Part shown: positions 24,602 through 34,694 of the stretch, piece after piece | Position numbering within the stretch: the stretch's first letter is position 1 | Layout of the letters: every line of letters begins with the position of its first letter | DNA from: Flavobacteriales bacterium | GTDB taxonomy: Bacteria; Bacteroidota; Bacteroidia; Flavobacteriales_E; Vicingaceae | Assembly (NCBI GenBank): GCA_002706365.1 | Contig: PALM01000020.1 | Span: 1 to 64,000 of the forward strand | Reading direction: 5' to 3' | DNA: 64,000 nucleotides | Made by a program: the position numbers and the translations under genes | The notes under the pieces: model-generated | What the model was told of the DNA's origin: nothing | The model's database searches: none | What the model saw: the letters and a program-made list of their open reading frames with translations, nothing else

Positions 24602-27600
24602 TTGAACAGCAAAATTACACCTATTAAGAAAGTAAGTAGCATAGTATTAAAGGCATTATTACTCATAGTATTGATGCTAGTGGCTTTATGGACATTGCTA
24701 CAGATCGAATCGGTGCAAACCTATGCTGCGAAAAAGGCTACTATCTTTCTGAGTAATGAGCTTGATACTAAAGTAGAGATTTCACGTGTAAAGTTCCGTT
24801 TGCTGAAATACCTTGAGCTAGAAGGTGTCTATGTGGAAGACCTCGAACAAGACACACTTTTAGCAATAAACTCTTTGGAAGTCGATCTATTAAGTCTTTC
24901 ATTCACTGATGCTAAATTCTCTTTGGCGGCCAATATCAATGAGCCGGTGGTGAACATCCATCGCCATAAAGGTGATAGCCTGTTCAACTATCAATTTCTG
25001 ATAGATTATTTCAAAAGTGATAAAGAGAAGGATAGCAATGATTTTGTGATCCAATCGAATGAGTTACTCCTTCATAATGCTCGTTTCTCTTATCACGATT
25101 ATAATATTCCCGATACTGTGGGAAGAATGAATTACAAGCACATTGATATCCAAAGTCTTAATTTGAATGCAGAGGATATCTATTGGAAGTCGAACACCGT
25201 TAAAGCAAATGTAGATGAGCTTAGCTTAATAAGCCTGAATGGTTTTGATTTGAAGCATTTGCATGCCGAAGTGGATATCAGCCCAGAGCAAATGATATTT
25301 AAGGATCTAGGCATAAAAACCAATACTACCAACTTAAGTGCTAACCTCACCTTCACATCGGATGACTTTAAAAGTTACAGGAATTTTATAGATGATGTAA
25401 TACTGTCATTAGACTTTCAGGAGAGTATCATTGATCTAGCTGATCTGGCTTATTTCGTTCCATCCATGTCGGATACACACCATCAAATTAGCTTGGATGG
25501 TAAGGTGAATGGTACTGTGGGGAATTTAAAATCTGATAAGATCACCCTTAGCTTGAACAGTGAAAGTTATTTGATCGGAGAGTTTGATATTCGGGGTTTG
25601 CCCGATATAGATGAAACCTTCATATTCTTTAAGGCATCTCGTTTGAGCTTTAATTACAAAGGACTGAATAACTTGCCCATAAAGTCGTTCAAGCCTGAAA
25701 GTGAATTGAAAGTACCTCCGGCAATTGAGCGTTTTGGCGATATGTATTTCCAGGGGAATTTTACGGGTTATCCGAACGATTTTGTGGCTTATGGTAGTTT
25801 TTCTTCAGAATTAGGCAGTTTTGATACAGACATCTCTCTTAGTCAAGATGCCGATGGCTACTATTACGATGGTTCGCTTAGCACGCAAAACTTTGATCTT
25901 GCAGGTCTTCTTGATAAAGAGAATTTTGGAAAGGTTAGTCTGAATCTTGATCTTGACGGACAAGGCTTAGAGTTAGAAGAGATCGAAGCAAAAGCAATTG
26001 GGGAGATCAGTAGTTTCTATTATAAAGGCTATGAATACAACGGTATCAAGTTAAATGGTTCTTTTTCTTCCAAGAAGTTCAAGGGAGATCTATCTATCCG
26101 AGATGAGGCGGTCAGTCTTGATTTTGCAGGTACCATTAACGCAGATACATCTAAGCTTGTCTCTAAATTCAAATTAGATGTCATCGAGGCAAACCTAGCT
26201 GAGCTGAAATTATTCAATCAGGAAGATAGCTTGACCAAACTAAGTTTTCTCGCCAATTTTGATATGCTTGGGAGTGAGCTTGACGATTTCAATGGAGGGG
26301 TAAAGATCGACAGTATTGATTATGAAGATGCCAACTACAAATACAATGGCAGTAATATTCAATTGACTGCCAAAAGCAGCGGGAAGAGGAGAGTTTTAGA
26401 GCTTAACTCAAGCTTTGTAGATGCCAAGCTAGACGGACAATTCAACTTGAACGATTTAGTAAACTTTCTAAAGTCTGAACTCTATAAAGAGCTTCCATTT
26501 CAGGAATATACCGGAGATGAATTGGCAGAGCAACACTTCAATTATAATTTACTATTCAAGGAGTTCAAACCTATTAGTAGAATCTTCGTGCCTGAATTAG
26601 AAGTAGATTCAGCTACAGAGATCATAGGCTATTTTCAAGATTCATCCGGCTACAGCCGATTTGATTTGAGGAGTCCGCACATTGCTTATGGAAGATGGAA
26701 AATGGACCATATGAACTTCTTCATTAAAACCGATGAGGATGGAATCACATCGAATCTTCGAAGTCATTATTTTGAGTTGGCGAATAACTTGCGATTGAGA
26801 AACTTCGAGAATGCCAATCATCTTCAAATGGGCAGTGCAAACGCATCCATCAGTTGGGAAGGGATAAATTACAATCTGGAAAAGGGACAGCTGAAGATGA
26901 ATTCCCAGATCGACTCACTTAATGGAATCGATATTTATGTTCAAGATTCCTATTTCTACCTAAATGATTCGCTGTGGACTTTCAACAGTTCCAATGAGAT
27001 CCATTTGAGGGGAAAGAGTTTGCGATTTGATAGTCTTCTTTTGGGAAATGCGAATCAGGAGGTCTTATTGGATGGAAATCTGAGTGAAGATCCGAATGAT
27101 TCCTTAGAATTGAATCTAAAGGAGTTCAATCTCAGTTATCTATCTACTTTTATCGACTCTGATGATCTGGAAATGAAAGGTAGGATCAATGGAGTTGCTG
27201 TACTTAAAGATCCATATGCAGATCGAGTGATCACCTCAGATTTGATCGTCAGTCAGTTTGAAGTCAATGATCTTAAGATTGAAGAAGCTGCCTTAGAAAC
27301 ATATTGGTTAAAGGACTCAAGTGGTATAGCAATCAATGCTTATATCGGTAAAAAGGAGTCACCTTTGCTTGCTGCCATAGGTACTATTAACCCTAGAACA
27401 TCTGTGGATAACCTAGATCTTCAATTGAGATTTAATCAGTTCCCCATTAAAGTAACAGAGCCATTTATAGATCATATCCTTTCTGATATTGAAGGTGATC
27501 TTAATGGCAAAGTGGAGGTGAGAGGTAAACTGAATGAGCCCCTTTTGAATGGAAACCTTCAATTGAGGAATGCAAAGATGCATGTGATCTACCTGAATAC

Positions 27601-29125
27601 AGATTATAGAGTGAATCACGATGTACTGATCAGACCTGACTTCATTGGGTTTAACCTAATGGATATACTAGATGAGAATGGGAATGTGGCTACCGCTACG
27701 GGAACCATTTTCCATCAGAACTACAGCAACTTCAACCTTGATGTGGGTATAGAGATGGAGGACTTCCTCGCTTTGAATACTACTGAGAAGGATAATGAGC
27801 TCTTCTTTGGAAGGGGAATTGCAAGCGGATGGGCGAACATTAGCGGATTTGCGGATCAATTGATCTTTGAGCTGAATCTCACGGCTAAAGATGGCACCGA
27901 CTTCAAGATTCCACTCAAGGACAATGTAAGCCTATCTGAGAATGATTTCCTTGTGTTTACCAACAGTCCGCAATACGATGAAGACAGCACCATTAAGGTG
28001 GATTTAAGTGGTATTCAATTGAACTTCGATCTAAAGATTGAGCCTGAAGCCAAGACCACTATTATATTCGACCCCTCCATTGGCGATGTCATTACTGCGC
28101 AAGGATTGGGGAATCTGAAATTGGAGATCAACACCTTGGGTAACTTCAATATGTACGGACAATATGAGCTAGAGCAGGGAGAATATCTATTCACTTTAAG
28201 GAATGTGGTGAACAAGCGCTTTCAGCTTTCTCAAGGTTCTAAAATGATGTGGGATGGGGATCCATATCAGGCAAGACTAGACATTCAAGCAATCTATAAT
28301 CTTAGAGCTTCACTCTACGATCTTATGCCAGAGGATTCAACAGGCAGGTACAGAAGAAGAGTGCCAGTAGAATTGATCTTGAATCTTGGAGGATATCTTC
28401 TTAATCCCGACATAAGCTTTGATATCAATATTCCGGGAGCAGATGAGATCGTAAAAAGTAGATTACAATCTGTGCTCTATGTGAATGAAAGCAATGTGAA
28501 TGAGCAAGAGTTGAATCAACAAGTATTTGGGTTGTTGGTATTGAATCGATTCATGCCACCTTCATCCGGCTCAAATCAAAACACAGCTAGCAGAGGAGCG
28601 CCGGGTATGAACAACGCCTATGAGCTGCTTTCTAATCAGCTTAGTGGTTGGCTTTCCTCAGTAAGTAATGAATTCGATGTTGGAGTATCCTATTTGCCTG
28701 GCGATGGCGCTGCACAAGAAGAATTAGATGTCTCTTTGAGTACAGAAATCCTGAATGACCGTCTGATCCTCGATGGAAACTTTGGTTATATAGCCGATCA
28801 ACAAGACTTTGATAATGAACGTGCTTCTAATTTCATTGGAGAGTTTATGGTAGAGTATAAACTCAAAAGAGATGGCCGTTTAAGAGTGAGAGGTTTTAAT
28901 AGGTCTAACAATAACGACCTTCTACAATTGAATAGTCCGTATACACAAGGAGTTGGCTTATTCTATAGAGAAGACTTCAATAGTTTCTCAGAGATCTGGA
29001 GAAAGTACTTTGGGAAAGACAAAACTGAAAAGGAGCAGGAGGAAGAGCAAGAAGAACAAAAGAAAGAAAAAGCCAGAATGAAAGAGCAGAAGGAGGAGGA
29101 AGCTCAACTGAATGAAGAGAATTAA
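24602..29125 (+). CDS. tamB: TamB-like translocation/assembly module protein (AsmA-like)
   Basis: Very long envelope-spanning protein, 1507 aa. One N-terminal membrane anchor (VLKALLLIVLMLVALWTLL), then repeating beta-taco segments typical of TamB/AsmA bridge proteins carrying phospholipid to the outer membrane or helping outer-membrane protein assembly, and a C-terminal TamB (DUF490) domain from about 1090 to 1460 (GNLKLEINTLGNFNMYGQYELEQGEYLF; PVELILNLGGYLLNPDISF). The extreme C-terminus is a Glu/Lys/Gln-rich charged helix (EKEQEEEQEEQKKEKARM region, about 1470-1507), not part of the usual domain. Starts at TTG 24602; the next Met would destroy the anchor. No tamA (BamA-like) gene is beside it. 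The symbol reflects family level only. Confidence 0.85.
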   Translation: MNSKITPIKKVSSIVLKALLLIVLMLVALWTLLQIESVQTYAAKKATIFLSNELDTKVEISRVKFRLLKYLELEGVYVEDLEQDTLLAINSLEVDLLSLSFTDAKFSLAANINEPVVNIHRHKGDSLFNYQFLIDYFKSDKEKDSNDFVIQSNELLLHNARFSYHDYNIPDTVGRMNYKHIDIQSLNLNAEDIYWKSNTVKANVDELSLISLNGFDLKHLHAEVDISPEQMIFKDLGIKTNTTNLSANLTFTSDDFKSYRNFIDDVILSLDFQESIIDLADLAYFVPSMSDTHHQISLDGKVNGTVGNLKSDKITLSLNSESYLIGEFDIRGLPDIDETFIFFKASRLSFNYKGLNNLPIKSFKPESELKVPPAIERFGDMYFQGNFTGYPNDFVAYGSFSSELGSFDTDISLSQDADGYYYDGSLSTQNFDLAGLLDKENFGKVSLNLDLDGQGLELEEIEAKAIGEISSFYYKGYEYNGIKLNGSFSSKKFKGDLSIRDEAVSLDFAGTINADTSKLVSKFKLDVIEANLAELKLFNQEDSLTKLSFLANFDMLGSELDDFNGGVKIDSIDYEDANYKYNGSNIQLTAKSSGKRRVLELNSSFVDAKLDGQFNLNDLVNFLKSELYKELPFQEYTGDELAEQHFNYNLLFKEFKPISRIFVPELEVDSATEIIGYFQDSSGYSRFDLRSPHIAYGRWKMDHMNFFIKTDEDGITSNLRSHYFELANNLRLRNFENANHLQMGSANASISWEGINYNLEKGQLKMNSQIDSLNGIDIYVQDSYFYLNDSLWTFNSSNEIHLRGKSLRFDSLLLGNANQEVLLDGNLSEDPNDSLELNLKEFNLSYLSTFIDSDDLEMKGRINGVAVLKDPYADRVITSDLIVSQFEVNDLKIEEAALETYWLKDSSGIAINAYIGKKESPLLAAIGTINPRTSVDNLDLQLRFNQFPIKVTEPFIDHILSDIEGDLNGKVEVRGKLNEPLLNGNLQLRNAKMHVIYLNTDYRVNHDVLIRPDFIGFNLMDILDENGNVATATGTIFHQNYSNFNLDVGIEMEDFLALNTTEKDNELFFGRGIASGWANISGFADQLIFELNLTAKDGTDFKIPLKDNVSLSENDFLVFTNSPQYDEDSTIKVDLSGIQLNFDLKIEPEAKTTIIFDPSIGDVITAQGLGNLKLEINTLGNFNMYGQYELEQGEYLFTLRNVVNKRFQLSQGSKMMWDGDPYQARLDIQAIYNLRASLYDLMPEDSTGRYRRRVPVELILNLGGYLLNPDISFDINIPGADEIVKSRLQSVLYVNESNVNEQELNQQVFGLLVLNRFMPPSSGSNQNTASRGAPGMNNAYELLSNQLSGWLSSVSNEFDVGVSYLPGDGAAQEELDVSLSTEILNDRLILDGNFGYIADQQDFDNERASNFIGEFMVEYKLKRDGRLRVRGFNRSNNNDLLQLNSPYTQGVGLFYREDFNSFSEIWRKYFGKDKTEKEQEEEQEEQKKEKARMKEQKEEEAQLNEEN

Positions 29126-29129
29126 GTTG

Positions 29130-29810
29130 ATGAAACTCTCCATCATTATCCCCACTTTGAATGAAGTTGAATACTGCTCTACCTTATTCCAAACACTCAA
29201 GAATTTTAAGACAGAGAAGGAGATCATAGTAGTAGATGGAGGTTCTATTGATCAAACTTTGAAGCTTGCGAGCACTCATGAATTTGTGATCATTGAGGCC
29301 GAGAGAGGAAGAGCCCAACAATTGGCCACAGCTGCTTCAGCCTCAAAAGGCGACTTTCTATTATTCCTTCATGTAGATGTGCAATTGAGTGATGCAAACC
29401 TAAAAGAGCTCGCAGTGGCTTTAGATAGGAAGGTAGAGCTTGCCTCATTCCCCATTGAATTCGACTACTCACATTGGTTTTTAAGACTGAATGCATTCTT
29501 TAGTCGCTATAGACATCCTTATTTCCATTTTGGTGATCAAGGCTTGTGGATCAGTCGTTCACTTTTTGAAAAATGCGGAGGGTTTGACCCCTCTGATGAG
29601 ATCTTAGAGGATCAGGATATCTATTTACGGGCCTCAAAGCATACAAAATCAAGGAAATTCAAATCATCCTTATTGGTGTCTGCAAGAAAATACAGGAAGT
29701 ACGGTGTCTATAAGCTGCAATTCTTCTACTACCGTATATGGATATTGCACAAAATGGGCTATTCCAAAAAGAGCTTAGCAGAAAAATATAGGCGATTTCT
29801 GGCTGCTTAA
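29130..29810 (+). CDS. Glycosyltransferase family 2, TIGR04283-like
   Basis: Cytoplasmic or membrane-associated GT-A glycosyltransferase, 226 aa. Seen: SIIIPTLNEVEYCSTLFQTL, EIIVVDGGSIDQTL and the DxD-like FLHVDVQLSD, then GGFDPSDEILEDQDIYLRA. This layout (short GT2 with HFGDQGLWISR) matches the TIGR04283 group, whose substrate is not known. The ATG at 29130 was preferred to an ATG at 29112 that overlaps tamB by 14 bases. Four-base tail overlap with the PAP2 gene on the other strand. Confidence 0.88.
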   Translation: MKLSIIIPTLNEVEYCSTLFQTLKNFKTEKEIIVVDGGSIDQTLKLASTHEFVIIEAERGRAQQLATAASASKGDFLLFLHVDVQLSDANLKELAVALDRKVELASFPIEFDYSHWFLRLNAFFSRYRHPYFHFGDQGLWISRSLFEKCGGFDPSDEILEDQDIYLRASKHTKSRKFKSSLLVSARKYRKYGVYKLQFFYYRIWILHKMGYSKKSLAEKYRRFLAA

Positions 29811-30769
29811 AAGGCCAGTCTGTATTTGATGAGAAATAGTCGGCGGTTCAGACTAAGAATGCCCAGAACCACAATAAAATTCAATACAGTGATGAGCATA
29901 AAGTCAAGTACTGAAGAGTTAGTGATATCAACCAATTTGTTGAAATAGTGGGCTGCCAAAAAGAACAGTACCACAAGTAAGGCCGCCAAAACTCTCTTCC
30001 AGGTAATTACATGAAAGACCGGAAAATTCCTTCTTTGCACGATGAAGATCACAGCCATGTTCAATCCCAATACGCTGGCCATTTGCCAATAAGTGATATA
30101 AGCTGCAAAGGGCATTACTAGCCATGGCATCCAGAAGAATAGGAGTGAGGTGGTGTCATGTGTTTGCAGATCTAAGTAGCGACTCTTCTTCACCAAGAAT
30201 AAAAGAAGTAGTGGTAAGGCAAAGCCAATCACCAATCCGCCCAAAACGTCACCTAGGAAATGCTGACCGAGATATATTCTTGAGATGGCAGTGAGTATAA
30301 TGATTCCAATTCCCCATTTTAGGATCCATCTCTTTTTAAAAAGCAATAGGAAACTGAGCCATAATGCCGTTTGAATAGCTACATGACCAGAGGGGAAGCC
30401 ATATTGCACGATTTGATCTGTCCTAGTTGTTTCGAGTATTTCAGCTGAAAAGGATTCAAAGAAGTTTGCAGGCATCTTTTCACTGAGGTCATTCTCATTA
30501 AAAGCAAATACCTCAGTTTTTACATTTGGATCCACATCAATAGGTCGCGGATAATCCACTCCAACCTTCAATAGGGTAATGGTAAAGGCAGTCCAAGCTA
30601 CAATATTGATCAATACCAGACCTCGTTTAAGCTCTAATCCAAAGGCAATAGCAAGGCATAAGGTAATGATGACCGGTGTAGTTCCGAGCAGTGAAAAGAA
30701 CCACATCAACCAAAAAAATATTGGGTGATCAAAGCCCTGTAGATAAAGAATTAGCTCTGTATTGAACAT
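29807..30769 (-). CDS. PAP2 family phosphatase (membrane)
   Basis: Integral membrane lipid phosphatase of 320 aa; family members dephosphorylate undecaprenyl-diphosphate, phosphatidic acid or lipid A. The three motifs are visible: C1 LKVGVDYPRP, C2 GFPSGHVAIQTALW, C3 SRIYLGQHFLGDVLGG. Six hydrophobic spans cover the catalytic half, followed by an extra C-terminal membrane part of about 120 residues with three more spans, longer than the minimal family. A C55-PP phosphatase role is possible but not specific. Next gene in the minus run is UbiA, 3 bases away. Confidence 0.88.
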   Translation of the reverse strand: MFNTELILYLQGFDHPIFFWLMWFFSLLGTTPVIITLCLAIAFGLELKRGLVLINIVAWTAFTITLLKVGVDYPRPIDVDPNVKTEVFAFNENDLSEKMPANFFESFSAEILETTRTDQIVQYGFPSGHVAIQTALWLSFLLLFKKRWILKWGIGIIILTAISRIYLGQHFLGDVLGGLVIGFALPLLLLFLVKKSRYLDLQTHDTTSLLFFWMPWLVMPFAAYITYWQMASVLGLNMAVIFIVQRRNFPVFHVITWKRVLAALLVVLFFLAAHYFNKLVDITNSSVLDFMLITVLNFIVVLGILSLNRRLFLIKYRLAF

Positions 30770-30772
30770 CTT

Positions 30773-31642
30773 TTAAGCCAAATAAAAGCTGGCTATTACA
30801 AAGATAGAAAAGATTAGGCTAGCGATTCCATTCGTGGTGAAGAAGGCCAGATTAACTTTTGATAGGTCGTCGGCTTTCACCAATGTATGCTGATAGGCCA
30901 ATAGGGCAATGAAAATTGCTGTCCCCATCCAATAGTAGAGATTAGCCTCTGCTCTATAAGCAGCTAATATCAATAAGCTAGCTGTGATCAGATGAAAGAA
31001 TATTGAAAGTCTTAAGCTGTTCTGCGCACCAATTGCCGCCGGAATGGAATGTAAGCTCATGGATTTATCAAACTCCCTGTCTTGTAAGGCATAGATCATA
31101 TCAAATCCTCCAACCCAGAATAGCACGGCAATAGAGTAGTATATCGGTAGCCAAGCAAATTCAGCAGTCACAGCAAGATAAGCTCCAATTGGGGCTAGAG
31201 ATAGGCCCAAGCCAAGGATCATATGACAAAGAGCGGTAAAACGTTTGGTATAGCTGTATCCGAGAATTACGGCTAAAGCAATAGGTGAAAGGTAAAAACA
31301 AAGGGAATTGATGAAGTAGGTAGTCATTACAAATAAGATGGCATTGACAATCACAAAGATCAATGCTGCTTTCGGACTAATTACTCCTGCAGGGATCTCT
31401 CTCACATTTGCAGTTCGCTCGTTCTGTGCGTCAATATCCCTATCGATATAACGATTGAAAGCCATGGCAGCACTTCTGGCGAATACCATAGACAACACTA
31501 CTTTCACAAGAAGCAAGAGGTCAAATTCATATACCGAATATTCCAATGCCAGGAAGTAGCCAAGGAATGCAAATGGCAAAGCAAATAGCGTATGACTAAA
31601 CTTTACTAGGGAAAGGAAATTCTTAATGGGAGAGGGCTTCAT
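30773..31642 (-). CDS. UbiA family prenyltransferase (MqnP/UbiA-like)
   Basis: Membrane aromatic prenyltransferase, 289 aa from the ATG at 31642. First Asp-rich motif in AFNRYIDRDIDAQNERTANVREIPAG, second in FDMIYALQDREFDKSMSLHSIPA, separated by helices, nine spans in total. NxRT and HSIPA wording is that of 4-hydroxybenzoate polyprenyltransferase, and in bacteria with the futalosine route an identical-looking enzyme (MqnP) serves menaquinone synthesis. Neither pathway's other genes are here, so quinone type is open. Overlooked start at 31648 is a TTG two codons earlier. Confidence 0.88.
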   Translation of the reverse strand: MKPSPIKNFLSLVKFSHTLFALPFAFLGYFLALEYSVYEFDLLLLVKVVLSMVFARSAAMAFNRYIDRDIDAQNERTANVREIPAGVISPKAALIFVIVNAILFVMTTYFINSLCFYLSPIALAVILGYSYTKRFTALCHMILGLGLSLAPIGAYLAVTAEFAWLPIYYSIAVLFWVGGFDMIYALQDREFDKSMSLHSIPAAIGAQNSLRLSIFFHLITASLLILAAYRAEANLYYWMGTAIFIALLAYQHTLVKADDLSKVNLAFFTTNGIASLIFSIFVIASFYLA

Positions 31643-31706
31643 AAACAAAATACCGCATGCAAGTGCCTGTCGGCTCTCACATGCGGATTTGAATTATTTG
31701 ATTGTC

Positions 31707-33095
31707 CTATAGGTGAATAACTTCATCATAAGCAGCAGCTGTAGCTTCCATCACTGCCTCACTCATTGTAGGGTGAGGGTGAACTGCCTTAAGGATCTCA
31801 TGTCCGGTAGTTTCAAGCTTTCTAGCTGTTACGATCTCTGCGATCATCTCAGTCACATTTGCTCCAATCATATGAGCACCTAAAAGTTCACCGTATTTAG
31901 CGTCGTAGATCACTTTTACGAATCCATCTTTTGCTCCTGCAGCAGAAGCTTTACCTGATGCAGAGAATGGGAACTTACCCACTTTCAACTCATAGCCTGC
32001 TTCCTTAGCAGCTTTCTCAGTATAACCTACAGATGCGATCTCAGGAGTACAGTATGTACATCCAGGGATATTATTGTAATCGAGAGCCTCTGGATTCTCA
32101 CCAGCGATCTTTTCTACACAGATAATCCCTTCAGCAGAAGCAACGTGGGCCAAGGCCTGACCAGGAACGCAATCTCCAATAGCATAGTAACCATCTACAT
32201 TGGTTTTATAGAAGTCGTCTACTACGATCTTGCCTTTGTCGGTCTTGATACCTACATCTTCCAATCCGATGTTTTCAATATTGGCAGTTACACCAACAGC
32301 TGAAAGTACAATATCACATTCGATTGTTTCTTCGCCTTTCTTGGTCTTCACATTTACCTTACAACCTTTACCCTTAGTATCCACAGAGGTTACTTCGGCA
32401 TTGGTCATGATATTCATTCCCTTCTTCTTGAATGTTCTTCCCAATTGAGCTGAAACATCTTCGTCTTCTACAGGAACGATGTTAGGCATATACTCAACGA
32501 TAGTTACATCAACTCCCATCGACTGATATACATAGGCAAACTCAACACCAATAGCACCAGAACCGACAACTACCATTTTCTTCGGCATTTTGTCCAAGGT
32601 CATTGCTTTTCTATAACCAATGATCTTCTCGCCATCTTGAGGCAGATTAGGCAACTCTCTAGATCTTGCTCCTGTAGCTATAATGATATGCTTTGCAGAA
32701 ACTTCTTTGCTTTTTCCATCTTCTGAAGTAACCGTAAGTTTCTTGCCCGACTTCAACTTACCAAGTCCGTTCAATACTTCGATCTTATTCTTTTTCATCA
32801 GGAACTGAATACCCTTGCTCATTCCATCTGCTACGTCTCTACTTCTTTTGATCACAGATTTGAAGTCGACCTTGCTGTCCTTTACTTCAATACCATAATC
32901 CTTTGCATGTTGGATGTATTCAAAGACATTGGCACTCTTGATAAGCGCTTTAGTAGGGATACAACCCCAGTTTAGGCAAACTCCGCCCAGTGATTCCTTC
33001 TCCACAATAGCAGTTTTAAGCCCTAATTGAGAAGCTCTAATTGCAGCTACATAGCCACCAGGACCACTACCTAATACGATTACGTCAAAATCCAT
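31707..33095 (-). CDS. lpdA: Dihydrolipoamide dehydrogenase (E3)
   Basis: FAD enzyme that reoxidises dihydrolipoyl groups of pyruvate, 2-oxoglutarate or glycine complexes and yields NADH; 462 aa, full length. FAD site VLGSGPGGYVAAIRASQLG, redox disulfide GGVCLNWGCIPTKAL, NAD site VVGSGAIGVEFAYVYQSMG, FAD-contact YAIGDCVPGQALAHVASAEG, and catalytic His-Glu pair in AVHPHPTMSEAVMEA. No E1/E2 genes stand beside it, so the complex served is not known. A 7-bp inverted repeat (31653-31686) lies between its stop and the UbiA gene. Confidence 0.96.
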   Translation of the reverse strand: MDFDVIVLGSGPGGYVAAIRASQLGLKTAIVEKESLGGVCLNWGCIPTKALIKSANVFEYIQHAKDYGIEVKDSKVDFKSVIKRSRDVADGMSKGIQFLMKKNKIEVLNGLGKLKSGKKLTVTSEDGKSKEVSAKHIIIATGARSRELPNLPQDGEKIIGYRKAMTLDKMPKKMVVVGSGAIGVEFAYVYQSMGVDVTIVEYMPNIVPVEDEDVSAQLGRTFKKKGMNIMTNAEVTSVDTKGKGCKVNVKTKKGEETIECDIVLSAVGVTANIENIGLEDVGIKTDKGKIVVDDFYKTNVDGYYAIGDCVPGQALAHVASAEGIICVEKIAGENPEALDYNNIPGCTYCTPEIASVGYTEKAAKEAGYELKVGKFPFSASGKASAAGAKDGFVKVIYDAKYGELLGAHMIGANVTEMIAEIVTARKLETTGHEILKAVHPHPTMSEAVMEATAAAYDEVIHL

Positions 33096-33226
33096 TTATT
33101 ACGATTTAATGATAAAATTCTTCAATGCTAATTCGCCTGCGAAGATAGTAAAAAGGGCTATGTTCAGAAAGCAATGCAGCAATACGGATTCTGCATTTTA
33201 TCAAAAGAGAAATGAACACAGAATCT

Positions 33227-33234
33227 TAATTTAG
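33227..33234 (+). promoter_or_regulatory. Putative -7 box of the aldehyde dehydrogenase gene
   Basis: TAATTTAG, one mismatch from TAnnTTTG, 17 bases before the ATG at 33252. Confidence 0.35.
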
Positions 33235-33251
33235 AGCAAAATCAGATCAAG

Positions 33252-34682
33252 ATGAAGTTATACAAAGAAGCTAATCTTATAAATGGGGAATGGCTAAGTC
33301 AGGGAAGTGGGGAGTTTTTGAAGGTATTGCACAAATACAATGAAGAACTACTGGCAGAGATCCCCTTGGCAACATCTGATCAAGTTGATAAGGCTATTGA
33401 GGCTGCCGAGAAGGCTTTTAAAGAATATTCTAGCTGGTCGGCAGGTGAAAGGGCTGCTGCCATGCAGAAGCTTTATGATCAGCTCGAGCAAAAGAGAGAC
33501 GACTTTGTGCAACTGATCATTGATGAAGCTGGTAAGCCAAGGTCCTATGCGGAGAATGAAGTGACCCGTTCATTGACCACTCTCAAATTCGGGATTGAAG
33601 AAGCCAGACGTATTGGAGGAGAAGTAATTCCTATGGATTTTGATCAAGGCGCTGGTAAAACTGCATTTACTCAACGATTCCCAATTGGAGTAGTAGGCTG
33701 TATTACTCCATTTAACTTTCCATTGAACCTAGTGATGCATAAACTTGCGCCTGCTTTGGCAGCCGGATGTAGTCTTGTTATTAAGCCGGCTCCTCAATCC
33801 CCATTGAGTTGTATTGCTTTGGCAGAGCTGGTTCAGAATGCCGGCTTCCCCAAGGGATTAATTAATGTATTTAGCTCCGAAAATGAGATATCTGAGCTAA
33901 TGGTGAAGGATGAAAGAGTGAAGTTGCTCTCATTTACCGGTAGCGATAAAGTGGGTTGGCATTTAAAGAGTCTGGCAGGAAAAAAGAAAGTAGCACTGGA
34001 ACTAGGAGGGAATGCTGCAGTACTTGTAGATGAGACAGTCGACGAACAAAAGGCTGCAGAAGAAATTGCAAAGGGCAGCTATTTGTATGCCGGACAAATC
34101 TGCATATCAACTCAAAGGATCATTGTACAAGAATTGGTTTATGAGCAATTCCTTAAGGCCTTTGCCAAAGCAGCTCAAGAACTAAATGTGGGGGATCCAA
34201 ATGATCAAGAGGTTTTGGTTGGACCAATCATAGACCAGAAGCATTTAGAGCGGATAGAAAATTGGGTGAATGAAGCAGTTGAAGCAGGAGCTCAATTAGA
34301 ATTTGGGGCTAAAGTGAAGGATCGTGAACATAATCTTTATGAATGCACCTTATTGAGCAATGTAAATTCCTCAATGAAGGTGAGCAGGGAAGAAGCCTTT
34401 GCTCCTTTAGCTGTGATAGAGAAATTCAATACATGGGAAGAGGGCATTAGGCTTGTGAATGAGTCTAAATACGGCTTGCAAGTTGGCGTTTACACCCAAA
34501 GTATAGATCGCATGAAAATGGCTTTCAAGCAAATTGAAGCAGGTGGAGTCTTGATCAACAGTATTCCCGGATTTAGAATAGATCATATGCCTTATGGGGG
34601 AATAAAGGACTCAGGAATAGGCAGAGAAGGCTTGAAGTACGCAATTGAGGAAATGACTGAGCCTAAGCTATTGGTTTATTGA
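33252..34682 (+). CDS. NAD(P)-dependent aldehyde dehydrogenase
   Basis: Oxidises an aldehyde to its acid, 476 aa, standard length of the ALDH superfamily. Seen: cofactor region FPIGVVGCITPFNFPLNLVMHKLAPALAAG, Rossmann GSDKVGWHL, general-base Glu in ALELGGNAAVLVDE, nucleophile Cys in YLYAGQICISTQRI, and the C-terminal MPYGGIKDSGIGREG. The GQICIS wording differs from the common GQ-x-C-T and resembles the phosphonoacetaldehyde/GapN-like branch, but the substrate cannot be fixed. Single gene, convergent with oxyR (12-base gap). Confidence 0.93.
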   Translation: MKLYKEANLINGEWLSQGSGEFLKVLHKYNEELLAEIPLATSDQVDKAIEAAEKAFKEYSSWSAGERAAAMQKLYDQLEQKRDDFVQLIIDEAGKPRSYAENEVTRSLTTLKFGIEEARRIGGEVIPMDFDQGAGKTAFTQRFPIGVVGCITPFNFPLNLVMHKLAPALAAGCSLVIKPAPQSPLSCIALAELVQNAGFPKGLINVFSSENEISELMVKDERVKLLSFTGSDKVGWHLKSLAGKKKVALELGGNAAVLVDETVDEQKAAEEIAKGSYLYAGQICISTQRIIVQELVYEQFLKAFAKAAQELNVGDPNDQEVLVGPIIDQKHLERIENWVNEAVEAGAQLEFGAKVKDREHNLYECTLLSNVNSSMKVSREEAFAPLAVIEKFNTWEEGIRLVNESKYGLQVGVYTQSIDRMKMAFKQIEAGGVLINSIPGFRIDHMPYGGIKDSGIGREGLKYAIEEMTEPKLLVY

Positions 34683-34694
34683 TTCCAGTAATCC

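Noticed and set aside
31653-31686. Terminator after lpdA
   Set aside because: CCGCATG and CATGCGG form a 7-bp stem, but the loop is 20 bases and there is no T-run. It may be a weak structure only.
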